Source: Apostichopus japonicus (taxonomy: Eukaryota > Echinodermata > Holothuroidea > Aspidochirotida > Stichopodidae). From it: a DNA stretch of 64,000 nucleotides. Shown here one piece after another: positions 26,513-38,200 of the stretch. Numbering within the stretch: position 1 is the first letter of the stretch; each line of letters begins with the position of its first letter. Under the pieces are notes generated by a model. That model saw only the letters and a program-made list of their open reading frames with translations, was not told the origin of the DNA and made no database searches. The translations under genes and the position numbers were made by a program. The stretch lies in assembly GCF_037975245.1 (NCBI RefSeq), contig NC_092566.1, forward strand, positions 7,792,001-7,856,000, given 5' to 3'.

Positions 26513-27819
26513 CCTTGAAGGTAAATCTCCAGGTACCCTTTGACCTATGGGACTATGTTGATCACAAAGTTAACCTACCATGACTTCATCTTTTTTCACG
26601 AAAACTTTGAAATATAACAAAACTTCCAAACGGGAGTCTAGACTTACATGAAACATTTTTACTCTTACAGGTTCGATATTTATTAAGTTTGCAAAATGAA
26701 ATCTTTTGTTGTTATTGTCAATATAAGCCAAAACTGCCCTTTTTGCCTAAAACATCCCACCAATAATGTTTGTTTGCTTTTCGGAGACTTGACGGAAATA
26801 GCTTACTGCATCGATAATGATCAAAGAAGCCCTTGTGTGTCGCGTCGCATGTTCCTATGACAAAAGGGACGACCAAAAGATCCATTCAAGAGAAAATTTT
26901 CTGCTTTTTTCCTCCCTTTCTTGTGAAAGACTTTTTTTCCCTGCAACGAGACACTTGGCTTCCGCTCTAATAATTGGGTAAACCTCATTGGGTCTCGTGC
27001 ATTGTGTCTCCTAAATATATGCTGAAGATATATATTATACAAGAATGCCTCCGGGCAGGAAGGAGAAATTTTTCTGTCTATTTGTAAACCAGAATGCAAA
27101 TACAATTGTCACGAAAAAAGTTAAGATTATCAAGTGACAATGTGGGAGAGGGTTTAAACAATTTTTAGTACACATAATGCCCTGAGTGGATTGTCTAGTC
27201 TGCAAACATTGGGGTATGGTAATTGGGTCACATGCATCATACCCCGCAAGTTGGCATACAACCAAATTCATTTTTTTGCTCTCATAACAAGAAAATTCAC
27301 GATTTTCATATCGCTCTGAAGAAACCCTCCCGAAAGGCTTGAACAGCTGTAACAATGTCGGCCAAAGAAAGAAAAGGTTCCGAATTCTCTAAATGCTACA
27401 AACAAGGAAGGATAAATGAAAGAACAAAAGAATGCACCTTTTAAGGGCAAACCCATTATTTCTAAAGATGCCTGGATGGACACTGTACTGCACAAAGTCA
27501 GACAAAAGCCAACTCTGAGTCTAACTGAGATAACAGAACAGTCACAGATCCTAAGAGAAAGGGGGAGGGGGGGTGGGATCTCTATCGAATGACTATTGGC
27601 GTCATCTCCAAGCTGTGTTTACTATCCATCAAGTTTGCTGGTAAGTGTAACATCTTTCAGATTACTCCAAAACCATTGAGCTGACTCTGTTTATTAGCAG
27701 TTACATATCAGAATCAGCACAACAAAATATACAGCACTGTCACAGTGAAAGTAACTAAGACTAGCCTACTTTGCATGTAAGAATTGGGGCAGGCCTTTCT
27801 ACTTGTTTTTTATATATGG

Positions 27820-27837
27820 TATATATATATATATATG

Positions 27838-27909
<72 letters not shown>
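27820..27909. repeat. (AT)n microsatellite
   Basis: About 90 bp of near-perfect AT repeat with one GTATGT interruption, lying 50 bp from the tRNA-like sequence. Confidence 0.95.
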
Positions 27910-27912
<3 letters not shown>

Positions 27913-27958
27913 GAAATCATAATGAGTTGTAAAATCCAGAACAGTGAAAAAACTTTCA

Positions 27959-28029
27959 GCCTCCACAGGGATTCGAACCCGGGCCTCCTGCTTTATATGC
28001 AGACACCCTAACCACTAGTCTATGGACGC
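27959..28029 (-). ncRNA. tRNA-like sequence (SINE head or tRNA pseudogene)
   Basis: A 71-base stretch folds as a cloverleaf on the minus strand. The acceptor stem is GCGTCCA/TGGAGGC with one mismatch. The anticodon stem is TCTGC/GCAGG with a seven-base loop, ATATAAA. The T loop is TTCGAAT in a stem with one mismatch. A box (TAGTGGTTAGGG) and B box (GGTTCGAATCCC) promoter elements are present. The implied anticodon ATA is not one used by normal cytoplasmic tRNAs. The sequence is flanked by TA runs on both sides. I therefore favour a SINE head or pseudogene over a working tRNA gene. Confidence 0.6.
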
Positions 28030-29080
28030 TGATTGATAAATATATATATATAGTTTTAATAATTTCAAGGCAACACAGTAGCTTAAAATTTGAACAAATG
28101 TATCTTTTAAATGCAACAGTTCTGTTTTTTTTTCATCCCCCCTCCTTTCACACACACCATTTTCGATTTATATCAGATATTCTTCTGCTGGTCTATACAG
28201 TGTTATGGGTCCTGTTTCTAACATCACCCACCCCCAAGGCATGATTACTTCATAGGTTAGAAACAATTCCAAGTTTACAAGTTTAGTGTTACTTATCACA
28301 CCTCCACTGATACCCACATACTTTATAAGTCGGCAATCATGGCCAGCGCCGAGGTATGAAATTGGAAACTACAAGCCAGACTTTATAAGCGACATTGGGA
28401 CGTCAAAGGTTTACACTCTGATGAAGACATTCCTAAAAGTTTTTTTTTCTCTATGAGCCAAAAGTTTGAGGGCATGGGTACCCCCCACGGGTGTTAATAA
28501 ACCCTATCTATCGACAACGGAACATGATTTAATAGAGAGAGAGAGATATATGTACTGGAATGAAACATGTTCACAACGGAACACAAATGGGAGTTTTTAA
28601 ACGATGGATATATTATTTATTTTATGAGCAATCCATGGACCTGTTGATACTCAAGTTTCACAAGCCTGTCAAATCTCTCGCACAGAAGAAATCAACATTC
28701 GTAGCAAGTAGCCGTTGCTTACCCCGTCGACAGGATTGATGTCAGATATCGAGAAAACCCAATGATGCTTAATGGACTGCTATAATGAAAGGATAGCCAT
28801 AAATAGTTGGACACTTCTGCCGTTTCTTAAATAGGATGTTTCAAGATTTGGTTTCCTGTCATGCTTCGAGGATAGTACATTAACAACCCTTGAGTGGGTC
28901 AATTGAGAGGGAAAACATTTATGTTAAACCTTCTCAGATGCCACTTTGGATGAATTTTTCATAAAAAATGGAGAATTACAAGCCGAGGATGAATTTTTTT
29001 AACCCTATGCTTCACTCAGACCTGGTGACAGTCGACAGAGAGAACCGATTCTATCTGAAGCCCGTAGACGAATATCTCAC

Positions 29081-29256
29081 CTTTGGTGACACATCTTCTT
29101 GCTATTTCCCACAGAACCAGTCCGAATGCATAGATGTCAACCAGCTTGTACGCCTCAAATGAATTTGACGCTATCGTATTATCAAGGATTTCTGGAGCTA
29201 GGTAACGCCTTGTTCCGACTCTCTTGCTCTGAGGCAATTCAATCTCGTCTGAATCA
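29081..29256 (-). CDS. BMPR1: BMPR1 exon: kinase activation segment
   Basis: This 176-bp exon supplies residues 305-362. It carries the activation segment SDSDEIELPQSKRVGTRRYL, the APE motif (APEILDNT), and alpha-F with its conserved aspartate (VDIYAFGLVLWEIARRCVTKG). The usual family reading is RVGTKRYMAPEVLD, so the changes here are conservative. The acceptor is TTTTAG and the donor is GTGAGA. Phase 2 in and phase 1 out both fit the neighbouring exons. Confidence 0.96.
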
Positions 29257-29855
29257 CTAAAATGTCGAAGTACAATAAGGAAGAGAACAAAATGCTGGTG
29301 ATACCAACTTCACAAAAGACTAAACATAAAAATTGTAATATCATAACCATAAAACAACAATAAGACAAATACCAAAGCATCTCCCCCCCCCCCCCCCCAA
29401 AATAGCTTCCTGATTCCATGCTAACATAATAATTTACTATGTTCATGATTTGGACAACAGATTTTAGACACTGTTTTAGAAACTTGTAAGGGATTTTTAG
29501 ACACCTGTATGGGATACGATTATAGTACTAATGTATTAGAATCAAAACAGAATAATTAATGAAAACAATATCAAAGAACTTTCAAATCCTAAATAGGCTT
29601 TCAGTGATTGAAATCTCTTACATTATTACTTTTTATGGGCACAAAACTGAGAAAACTAGAGATTTTCCCAAGTTACACATGTGATCCATGCTATTTGCAG
29701 TACAGTGATGGATATGTCAGGTGTTCCAATTTATTTAGCTTTGTTTCACAGCCCGGGCAATGAGGCGACGGACCAGGTGGGCCGGGTGAGGGGTTGGGAA
29801 GGAGTGAGAATGTCTCATTAGCGATGAATGTCATGGAATGTCAGTGTCTTTTTAC
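29257..29855 (-). other. BMPR1 short intron
   Basis: A 599-bp intron with a GTAAAA donor and a TTTTAG acceptor. It contains a 16-base C run on the plus strand at 29383-29398. No other feature is seen. Confidence 0.85.
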
Positions 29856-30153
29856 CTTAAGTAACGAGCTGAAAGTGCCAGATCACCAATCACACATTGG
29901 CCGTTATTCCTCACTAATATGTTAGAGCTGGTGATATCTCGATGAGCGATGGACGGCTTTCCCTTCATACCGCATATCTCTGTATGCAGGTGGGTCAGAC
30001 CGTTTGCGGCAGAGAACGCAAGGCGTACCATGACAGAATTCCGGAGTACATTCTTCCCGAGAAAGTTGTAAAGGGAACCGTACTCGTGATATTCTGTGAT
30101 GAGATACAGCTGTGTGTAAGTACCAGTCCCTCTGATGTCAGCTGCTACAAAAC
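29856..30153 (-). CDS. BMPR1: BMPR1 exon: kinase hinge, L45 loop and catalytic loop
   Basis: This 298-bp exon supplies residues 206-303. It contains the L45 loop [11 protein letters not shown] that selects BMP-type Smads, the hinge [17 protein letters not shown], alpha-E ([20 protein letters not shown]), the catalytic loop and the metal-binding motif. The aspartates of HRD and of DLA and the asparagine of the loop are kept. However, the loop reads HRDITSSN where type I receptors have HRDLKSKN, so the catalytic-loop lysine is replaced by threonine. The motif DLG is DLA (GDLALS). The acceptor is GACAG and the donor is GTAAAA, the weakest donor of the gene. The reading frame is uninterrupted, so I treat it as a live exon. 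Confidence 0.95.
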
Positions 30154-32544
30154 CTGTCAAAAATAAATAAAAAAATAAGAAAATAAAGATTTTCTTTTGA
30201 AAGGGTTGGAGGATGAATATTTTAACCTGTATCCTCCAGAGTTTGGTTTGATGGGATACATTATCTTTGTTATATAGCCAAAACGTTGTTTGCTCTTTTC
30301 CTGCATGTTTGTAATATCCCAGTCAGGGTTTATTTCCACTGTTCATTTACTCAATCTCAGTCTTGACAAAATCCCAAACCCCACAGGTCTACCCTGTGCC
30401 CCCCACCCCCCCACATCCTGCCTTCCTTAAGTGAGTAAAGAGGTAAATCAAAATCACAAAGAAACAGATTGCGAGCAAGACGTGAGTGGAAAAGAGAGAG
30501 CCTAGATGGTTTAGAAGAGGAACTCTCTACAAAGGATATTTTATAAGAATTTCACATTGGATACTATCCTCTAATAACCTTTGGATTGCCTCAATATTCA
30601 AATAACACTGCAATAGATTAATTGAACTAATCCTGTCAAACAAATACTTCCCCAAATCCTATTTTGATTTTCTAAAATGGTCGAATACAATCTTTCATCC
30701 AACTTGAAATAATATTACTCCGTTCTTTTTTAAGAAACTTAGAAAAAAAAAAAACACTTTGCCGATGAAATAACGGACAGCTATTATTATAGCTCGTTAT
30801 TGACTATGTACATTCAACAATCTGTTGATGGAAACGGCTTATAAAAGCAAAGGTAGATAACTTAAGGGAAGAGAAGGTGTTTTTACAGGTGAACTAATGT
30901 TCCAAAAGTTTAGACCACATGCTGCAATTTTGGGAATATGAAAACAACCATTAAAAGCCCTAAATTAATTCCCTGTTCCTTGCTTCTTGCTTTTCCCCCC
31001 CTTTTTATTTGTTTTACTCTTAGGAGGACAGGGCTTATTACGAGATAAGGTCAGTCTATAAAAACAAGAGATTCCTCTCTTCAGGAAAGTGATCAAAATT
31101 TGATACTTCCTTCATGCAGAGCCAGTTCTGAAATAATAATAACAAACTCAAAACTTATAGGCTAAAAACCTGGCCGACGACCACGACGAAGAAATTCTGG
31201 GAATTACAGGACACACATGTGTGTGATACCAGCCTACCATGGGATTCCCAATGAGTCTTGTTAAGATTGGATGGGGGACGCAGGATTATAATTTAACGTT
31301 TATACTATCCCCCCAGATCAATAAATATACATAACTGGAGGCAACATACTACCTTATGAGGAGAGAATGTTAAAAATGGATTAACATTCATCAAAAAAAA
31401 ATCTTGTCTCAGGGAAAACAGGTATCAAAACCCCCTCCCCCGAACCACGGTGGATGCGAAATATATTTCTACATGTCACAGTTTGGCAGAGGTATGTTTC
31501 CAAACCCACAATCCCCATTGGGAGTTTACCCATATACCCCTTAAAGAATGACAAAGATTTTAAATAAAGATTAACTAAAGTTGATGAGATTCATTGCTTA
31601 AAGTGTGGCTTAGGAAAGCCATTTCAAATTGATAGGATTTGGACAATACATCCTTCGGATAAGTGTAAGGACTTCTACGCTCGTACTTAACCAGTAAATA
31701 AAGATTCACACAAAATTGTATTCAAAGATGAACTTTCCTCCAATTATTTTCTATTAAAATGGTAAGGCTTAATAAAAGCTTACCCTTACAAATATTCAAT
31801 GCCCTGAAACTGTTCCCTTTCAAACTTATAAACTATGTCGTTTGCCCTGGCGGATTAAGATACGATCTTAACAAAAACAAAATTATGACGAAATGATTTT
31901 TCCAGTCTCGCATGGTAAAGTGCTACAAAAGTGTGTAAAGATGTATAGCAATTTTTGCACACAGGAACCTTAGTATTTTATCATAGACAAAATTTAGAAC
32001 CTTCAAAAACTAATTTACAAAATATTTGAACCTTAAATTATTCCCTCAAGAGATTTATTGTAAACCTGTTAAAAATCAAGAGATATCTTCAACAGAAAAA
32101 CATATACGCAATGAATTGAGAGGGCGGTGTGTTTTCTGTATAACCGATACAGACAGAATTTAAAACAAATGCATGACATTCTCGAAGAGAAACTTGTACC
32201 AAAGCATGAAATTTCACAGTATCAGTGCATGACTTTCTATCTAGAACCAATCCATGACACCTTGATGCAGAGAAGACAGGCACGTTTTGAAACGGCTTAC
32301 AATAGTCACAACATTGTCTTGGACTGATTCACATCTCTTTACAGGTCAGAGTTACACATGACACATGCATGTTTTCTGCATGATCCACACATGCTTATTT
32401 ATGAACATTCTACAAAACTTACGCATGATGTTTTCAATACGATCAGATGACGTAAAACGTTACATTTCTTGGTGGAACGATTGTTTTGCATGACTATCTT
32501 AACTCATATTAGACCAATGCATGATGGGTAATTGCACAACTTAC
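30154..32544 (-). other. BMPR1 intron within kinase domain
   Basis: A 2.4-kb intron. Close to its donor, at 32411-32434, is a second copy of the exon-end/donor sequence (see findings). Otherwise it is AT-rich with no recognised repeat. A short poly-A run lies near 30745. Confidence 0.8.
32411..32434 (-). repeat. Partial duplicate of an exon end with splice donor
   Basis: On the minus strand this reads GAAAACATCATGCGTAAGTT. It matches the true exon end and donor at 32536-32558 (GAAAGCATCATGCGTAAGTT) at all but one or two positions over 22 bases, 125 bp further into the intron. Upstream of the match the similarity to the exon disappears, so this is not a full alternative exon. Confidence 0.5.
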
Positions 32545-32737
32545 GCATGATGCTTTCGTGTCTCATCAGCACTGTCTGGTAGATCTCCGTCTCCCTAAAC
32601 CAGCTGTCTTCTTCTGCGTTTTGATAGATTTTAACCGCTACATTTTCTCCCCTCCACCTTGCTTTCCACACCTCACCAAACCTTCCTTTACCTACGCATC
32701 TTATCAGCTGAACCTGTTTGGCAATGGTTCGTTGAAC
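32545..32737 (-). CDS. BMPR1: BMPR1 exon: kinase N-lobe
   Basis: This 193-bp exon supplies residues 141-204. It opens with [12 protein letters not shown], has an intact glycine-rich loop (GKGRFGEVW), the ATP-anchoring lysine in VAVKIY, and the alpha-C glutamate in [19 protein letters not shown]. The KQVQ start and [13 protein letters not shown] are closer to BMPR1A/B than to the TGF-beta/activin type I receptors. The acceptor is TTACAG and the donor is GTAAGT. The final codon is completed by the next exon to give R where most relatives have G. Confidence 0.96.
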
Positions 32738-35700
32738 CTGTAACCAGAAAGACGACAGACCAGACACATTATATGTGAGGGCATGTAATATAGTTCTACG
32801 CATGTATACATATACATAAATATCAAATTTTGGGCATTTATTCACGGTAAGCTTCTTGCACAAATGTGGACCTACATATCAAGTAAGGACTTCATCCAAG
32901 CTTTTACTTTTGAAGTTATCATGTTGACAAAGCTTTCAGATATCTGTTGAACTTTGAACCTCCACAGGAAACAAGGTTTTAATGTGAATTGGTAAGCCAC
33001 GCATAGTTTAGTTTTGGAGTCACTGTATTTACACTTTTACTTTTATCTCTAATGACCTCAACTGACCTTTGACTCCCACAAAGACAATATGGTTGTCATT
33101 GGATGTCATATATGTACAACCACATATTTGGTTTATCCCAAGGTTTGAAATCATCATGTCTACACTTCTTCTTTCAGCTTATTCAAACCTCTATTGACCT
33201 CAAAATGACCATTGACCTCCACAAAAATAATGGCAATTTTTGCATACGTTACAGTGATACTTACATGATCTATACTGATTTAAAAACTGAGCATATATGA
33301 TGCATGTTTGAAGAAGCAAGAACCTGTAGTAAATTATGATGGTGTACAATGGTTGGTTATATGACCAAGTTGAACAACTGACTTTACCTTTACATAAAAC
33401 TATGTTATCTGAAGTGTAACTCGATTGTGTCGAGTGTTTGCATGTAAAAATGCTCTGTACCACCAGTTGAAAACCATAGCATATTTTGCTGTATGAGATT
33501 TTGACTTTTTATCTGGCAACGACACAGTAAAACTTGATCAAGGGTGTAGGGATAAAAAATGCCATGTTTTTGCTTTGTAAAGTTCAAACAATTTATCCAC
33601 GAAGGAAGATAATATTCTTAGAAATAAGTAGAACTTTTACGATGCCTTGAAATCCGAGAACTTTGACAGGAAAGTAGTACCAGACTTGACGATGCGGTAT
33701 TAAATATTAGAAATGATTTAGTAACCCCTGTGTGGTTCCCACCAACTATAACATTAATAAATCTCATAGTTTCTACAACATGTGTTATTGCCTAACATGG
33801 TCAAACTTTTCTGATAAATATTCTTTAACATTGCAGAATATGATTTCTGGTCACATGATTCCGATAAAGTTATGAATGAAATAAAACCCACCAAGACCCC
33901 CATTCTCTGGTGGGGTTTGAAATAAACAACCCCATGTCCTCTCCCCCCCATCCTCCACAAACACACAAGATAGAAGTGTTACACCATGTACATGGATGGA
34001 CACATGAGCACAGCATATACATTTATGGTTGTCCCAGTTTATAGACAGCAAACTCGAAAAATCTAAACAGACTTTTTTTGTCAACAATGATTTTGCTTGA
34101 CAGCCAGACTTCGACAGGTAGGTAAGCACCAATGTTACTTCCAGTCATAAATCATACTGAACAGGTTTGCCTACCGAAACCATGGAAACATGTGCCCTCC
34201 TTAATTTTCCTCTCAATGCTCTGGCCTCTTCAGAATTCACGAAGCCACTTTATAGGAAATACTCTAAGAATTGTACTCATGATTACTCATAAATTGTACC
34301 AGGCATACATTTATTTATTGATTTGTAAACGATGCATAAAGATAGCTCAGTTTAAAATCTCTTGCTTTGGAAGGAGAAGAAGCAGCAGCTCAGCAGAAAA
34401 AGAAGAAAAAAATCAGAATCGTAAACAAGAGACATCCAAAGATTTAAACTCTAACAGTACCATGAACCTTCAGTAAATCATGAAAAAGATGTCTTTAGAT
34501 TTCAACCGGCCCTCTTAGCTAATCCTCACCTCACCCCACCCCCTGCCTCCCCCCCTCCAAATCTGAACCGTAATGTCTTTGAAGCAAACCAAATTGAGAC
34601 ACATAAAAAAATATATATCTTCGATGGCTTCAATTGCTTTGGAGTGGAGTGAGCAAGTGGTACAAATCTTCCTTAAATCCAGGTAAATGCTGGATTGCAG
34701 TCAGAGTTAAAGCACTCAACAAAAAGGGTCTTGAACAAGAAAGAAGTGAGAAAATGATTGTTTGATTTATAGTTCCACCGCAAAGGTAAAGAGGCACACG
34801 CAGGCAGGCGATTGAATGGCGGGGGCGAAGGGTACACATTGTAGCGCAAGTACTTTAGTCGGCGTGAGTGACAAATGGCTCGTAGATCAACCACACATTT
34901 CAACTAGAGCAGACGCTTCTAATATTTTAAGACCCGGGGACTTTTTTCAAGGAGGAAAGGAACATCAATTAAATAGGGCATCAATCAATTGGAGGAGAGA
35001 ACAGAAAATGGACACCAATTGATAAAATGTGCCACCACTCAAGGAAATGATCAAAAATATAGAAATACGATAGATAAGGGGGAGGGGGGGACTTTGGAAC
35101 TTGAAGCGAAAAACAAGGTGACACTTCTTTATCACCAGTCTTATCTTTATTATGATGTTTGTTGACCAAACTACTTATTGTGAGTATTATGGTCCATTTG
35201 TTTTTTTCTTTCCAGAATTTCTACTTTGTTGAGTGAGAAGCATGCCGTAGTCAACAGTCTCAGTATGTTCATAGTTGTCATATCAGCAGTACATCTACCC
35301 AAGTGACTTCCAACAGTACTGAAATTACTCAACAGTACTTAAATTTCTTTTAAAAGAAATATAATTTTTTTTTTTTAAATATTTTAAAAAATATTTAAAA
35401 AAATATAAAACAAAGTGAGGAAAAACTAGACTACAACCAGAATGCAAACATGCTTTGCAGTTCTTATGACTTTACGGCAGTGTGTCATTTTCGAATCTCA
35501 CTTTCAACGTTTGGTCTTTTTCAGTCAGATTTACAAATATATTAGTGTACCCTTCACCAGATTACAAAGGCATACACATTGCAGCATAACACATGTTGAC
35601 AAGGATTGATTGCACTAGTTACAACTGAAATCAAAACCAAAACAGTTTCCAAACCAATGGAAAAATATCCTTCAGTTAAATTTTTTTTTTTAAATTCTTG

Positions 35701-35870
35701 CAACCTTAATAATTTTTTTTTTTTAAAGTCCTTCTACCTTTTATGCATATTATCACTTCCGTCTGTGAGCATACCTAGACCATGTCACTGAGGATGGATG
35801 ATGTCTTTCGCCTACAAAACATTTAACCCCTTTCTTTCAACTTGCTCTCTGTTACCCACAGTTTACTCAC
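32738..35870 (-). other. BMPR1 intron (GS box to kinase)
   Basis: A 3.1-kb intron with a GTGAGT donor and a TTACAG acceptor. It is mostly AT-rich unique sequence. A palindromic A/T block lies at 35345-35410 and a C-rich run near 34530-34560. No additional exon is seen. Confidence 0.8.
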
Positions 35871-36015
35871 CAACAATGGAAGACCTGACCCACTCCCTGA
35901 TGTCTCAGATTTGGTCAATATATCTGTCAGTGTTTCCCCTGGACCTATAAAAGACTCATCGTCCCTCCCTGATTCCGTCTCTTGGTACCGCCTTCTGATA
36001 ACTCTCTTCTTGTGT
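35871..36015 (-). CDS. BMPR1: BMPR1 exon: GS domain
   Basis: This 145-bp exon supplies residues 93-140. It starts with a basic juxtamembrane run (HKKRVIRRRY), continues through an acidic region and the EFIPVGE-like FIGPGETLTDIL motif, and ends in the GS box SETSGSGSGLPLL. The SGSGSG serines are the sites that type II receptors phosphorylate. The following LP is the conserved FKBP12 contact in this family. The exon ends in phase 0 at GTGAGT, exactly before VQRTIA of the kinase, as expected for the family. Seen in sequence: all listed motifs. Known of the family: their roles. Confidence 0.95.
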
Positions 36016-38097
36016 CTGTGGATGAGAGAGAATTTAGAGGTCACCAGCATTGACCCCAAAATATGCTAGAAATTCACTTAATGGTCACCAGTGATCAAAT
36101 TTCAACAGACATTTTCTTCGCTGTCACTATAAATGTTGCCATCCCAATATCTAAGGCATTTAATGTTCCTGTTTAAAGACACTTGTGAAAATGTATACAA
36201 TGTGTACTTTTGAAAACTTCTAGCAATTGTTAAGATCTGTGGCCGACACAGATTAATTTTAGAGGGGTGTTTTAGCTTCAGCCCTGATCACTGTATCCAA
36301 AGCAGGCTAGCTTAGGGAAAGTCCCATGGCAGAGGTCCCAAAAGTGGTCAATATCGAGCCTCCCCCCCCCAGGGGTCCACAAAGACAGTCCAAACAGTTC
36401 AACATCACATTGTCGGTCGGTTCTATCAAAATATCCAAAAACTTTTCAGTTTGTGCATTCCTGCACCTTTTTACATCTGATCTTATCAGAACATAGATTC
36501 GTGTTTAACCTGGGCTGACCAGTGACTGCACCGTCGGTCGGGAAGGAGGTTAAACTAAGATTTGAGGTCAAAATTTGACAACCATTAGAGAAGCATTTGA
36601 AGTCTCTAACAGTTGGCAAGTATAAAAGACAGTAAACCTAATTGTCTCAGTGTTACATCTGGGTAGTGTTCATGTTCATATTCTGCAGTAAATGTCATTA
36701 AGAGATTTTAATCATCAAAATAAAAGGTTGGAAAACACTGTTTGCTGTTCAATGAAGGATAAACAATTCTGTAAAGAGGATCAAAAAATTCTTAGAAAGG
36801 TCTAAGGTAAATGTTGCCTTTGTTCTGAACATTACTACCCACATAGTGTCAAGGTGCTTTCCCCTTTTTACATTATGAAATAAATGACACAAAATAAAAA
36901 TAAAAAACATATTTTATGGTGTTTGATGATCCCTCTCAATAATAAAATTTCATCCCATCAACGAAATATGGGAAACGTTCCAACTATTTCAAATTTCATT
37001 ATTTGAAGTGGTATACGACTAGTCATGCTTATGAACTGCATTTATATGGGATTTTGATATAAACCAGTATTAAAAATAAATTAAGAAAAAAAATTGAAAA
37101 AAATAAAATTATGGAAAACAAATATATTATGAAAAAACTATGCTGAGCTGACCTCATTGTATCCTTAAAAATGTAACCAAAAGTAACTTAAAATGTTAAA
37201 AAATGTTGTTTCCATAGCAACATAACAAATCCAGGAATTCATATGACTTCAACTCTTCTGGGCATTTTGTCTGTTCTATAGGTTCCATTGTGAGGGCATG
37301 TCATTCACCTTACAACTGTTCTGCACATTCTGTTTTAATATAAACCATGCTGGTTCGACTTTTAAAACGAAAAACAAGTAAAGAAACTTTGATAATAACG
37401 GCTTTTAAAAGCAAATTCTTTGCATTTTATGTACCATATTCTTCTATAATGGTTTCTTTTGTCACATTTCTGTTTATTGATAACACAGTCTACTGCCCCA
37501 AACAGACACCATCAGCTATACTGGAACACTTTACAGAACTATCAGACTATCTGAGCAAAACATTATTGGAAGTATTTTTTGGATAACTGATATCATAAAA
37601 ATGGTCTCATTCCACTGAACTAGCTTTGTCTGTTTCGCTTCGATTATTCGGTTGTCAATACTCACTATGGAACGACAAGAGTAAACTAACATGAAGTATA
37701 ACTTCAGTACCAAAGGAGGAGTACAAAGGAACCCGTTTTGGGGCTTGTAATAACCCTACCTGTCTGTAGCTTACAGGAAGTAAATAATATAGAGTCAGTC
37801 CTATCACCCAAAGCAACAACCATGCCTTACAACTACACCCATCCCTTACCCTATCCTGCCCAGCCATGTAGCTCCTTAGTTCCCTGTTCATAAAGCAGTA
37901 TACCCCCTTAAGTGGGTCAACAGGGGTGCAGTACTTTGATACTACCATTTTTGTTAGCTAGGTAATCAGAGTGCATACGAACAGCTTAGACAGGTAAAAG
38001 AAGAGTGAAGAAAAAAAGTTGGAAAAAAAATCTTCAAAAGAATAAAATATCACCAGCACTTTTGACATAAATTAAATACTGTGCTTAGTCGCTAACT

Positions 38098-38200
38098 TAG
38101 AGGGCGCACATTGTTAAAAGGTTACCAGTTCATTCTAGGTACGGTAGAACAAGAGTGCTTAAGGTTATGAGGAGACCGGTAAGTGAGGAGAGAAGTAAAC
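38098..38200 (+). repeat. Dispersed repeat of about 100 bp, copy 1
   Basis: Reads TAGAGGGCGCACATTGTTAA, then AAGGTTACCAGTTCATTCTA, then GGTTATGAGGAGACCGGTAA and ends in AGAAGTAAAC. The same sequence occurs at 43511-43611, 44421-44506 and 49804-49904, always on the plus strand. Confidence 0.85.

Larger units (their letters stand above)
23075..29080 (-). other. BMPR1 large intron
   Basis: A 6-kb intron with a GTGAGA donor and a TTTCAG acceptor. It holds a tRNA-derived SINE (26270-26512), a hairpin repeat copy (25738-25800), a tRNA-like sequence next to an (AT)n run (27820-28029), and a poly-T/poly-A background. Three overlapping minus-strand open frames at 26821-27495 (75-106 codons) have no recognisable domain and no clear splice context, so I do not call them genes. 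Confidence 0.8.

Noticed and set aside
26821-27495. Three overlapping minus-strand frames in a BMPR1 intron
   Set aside because: They are in different frames, overlap each other, have no recognisable domain and sit within an intron. Chance is the simplest explanation.
28968-29162. Plus-strand 64-codon frame
   Set aside because: Antisense shadow of the activation-segment exon.
29942-30166. Plus-strand 74-codon frame
   Set aside because: Antisense shadow of the catalytic-loop exon.
35842-36069. Plus-strand 75-codon frame
   Set aside because: Antisense shadow of the GS-box exon.
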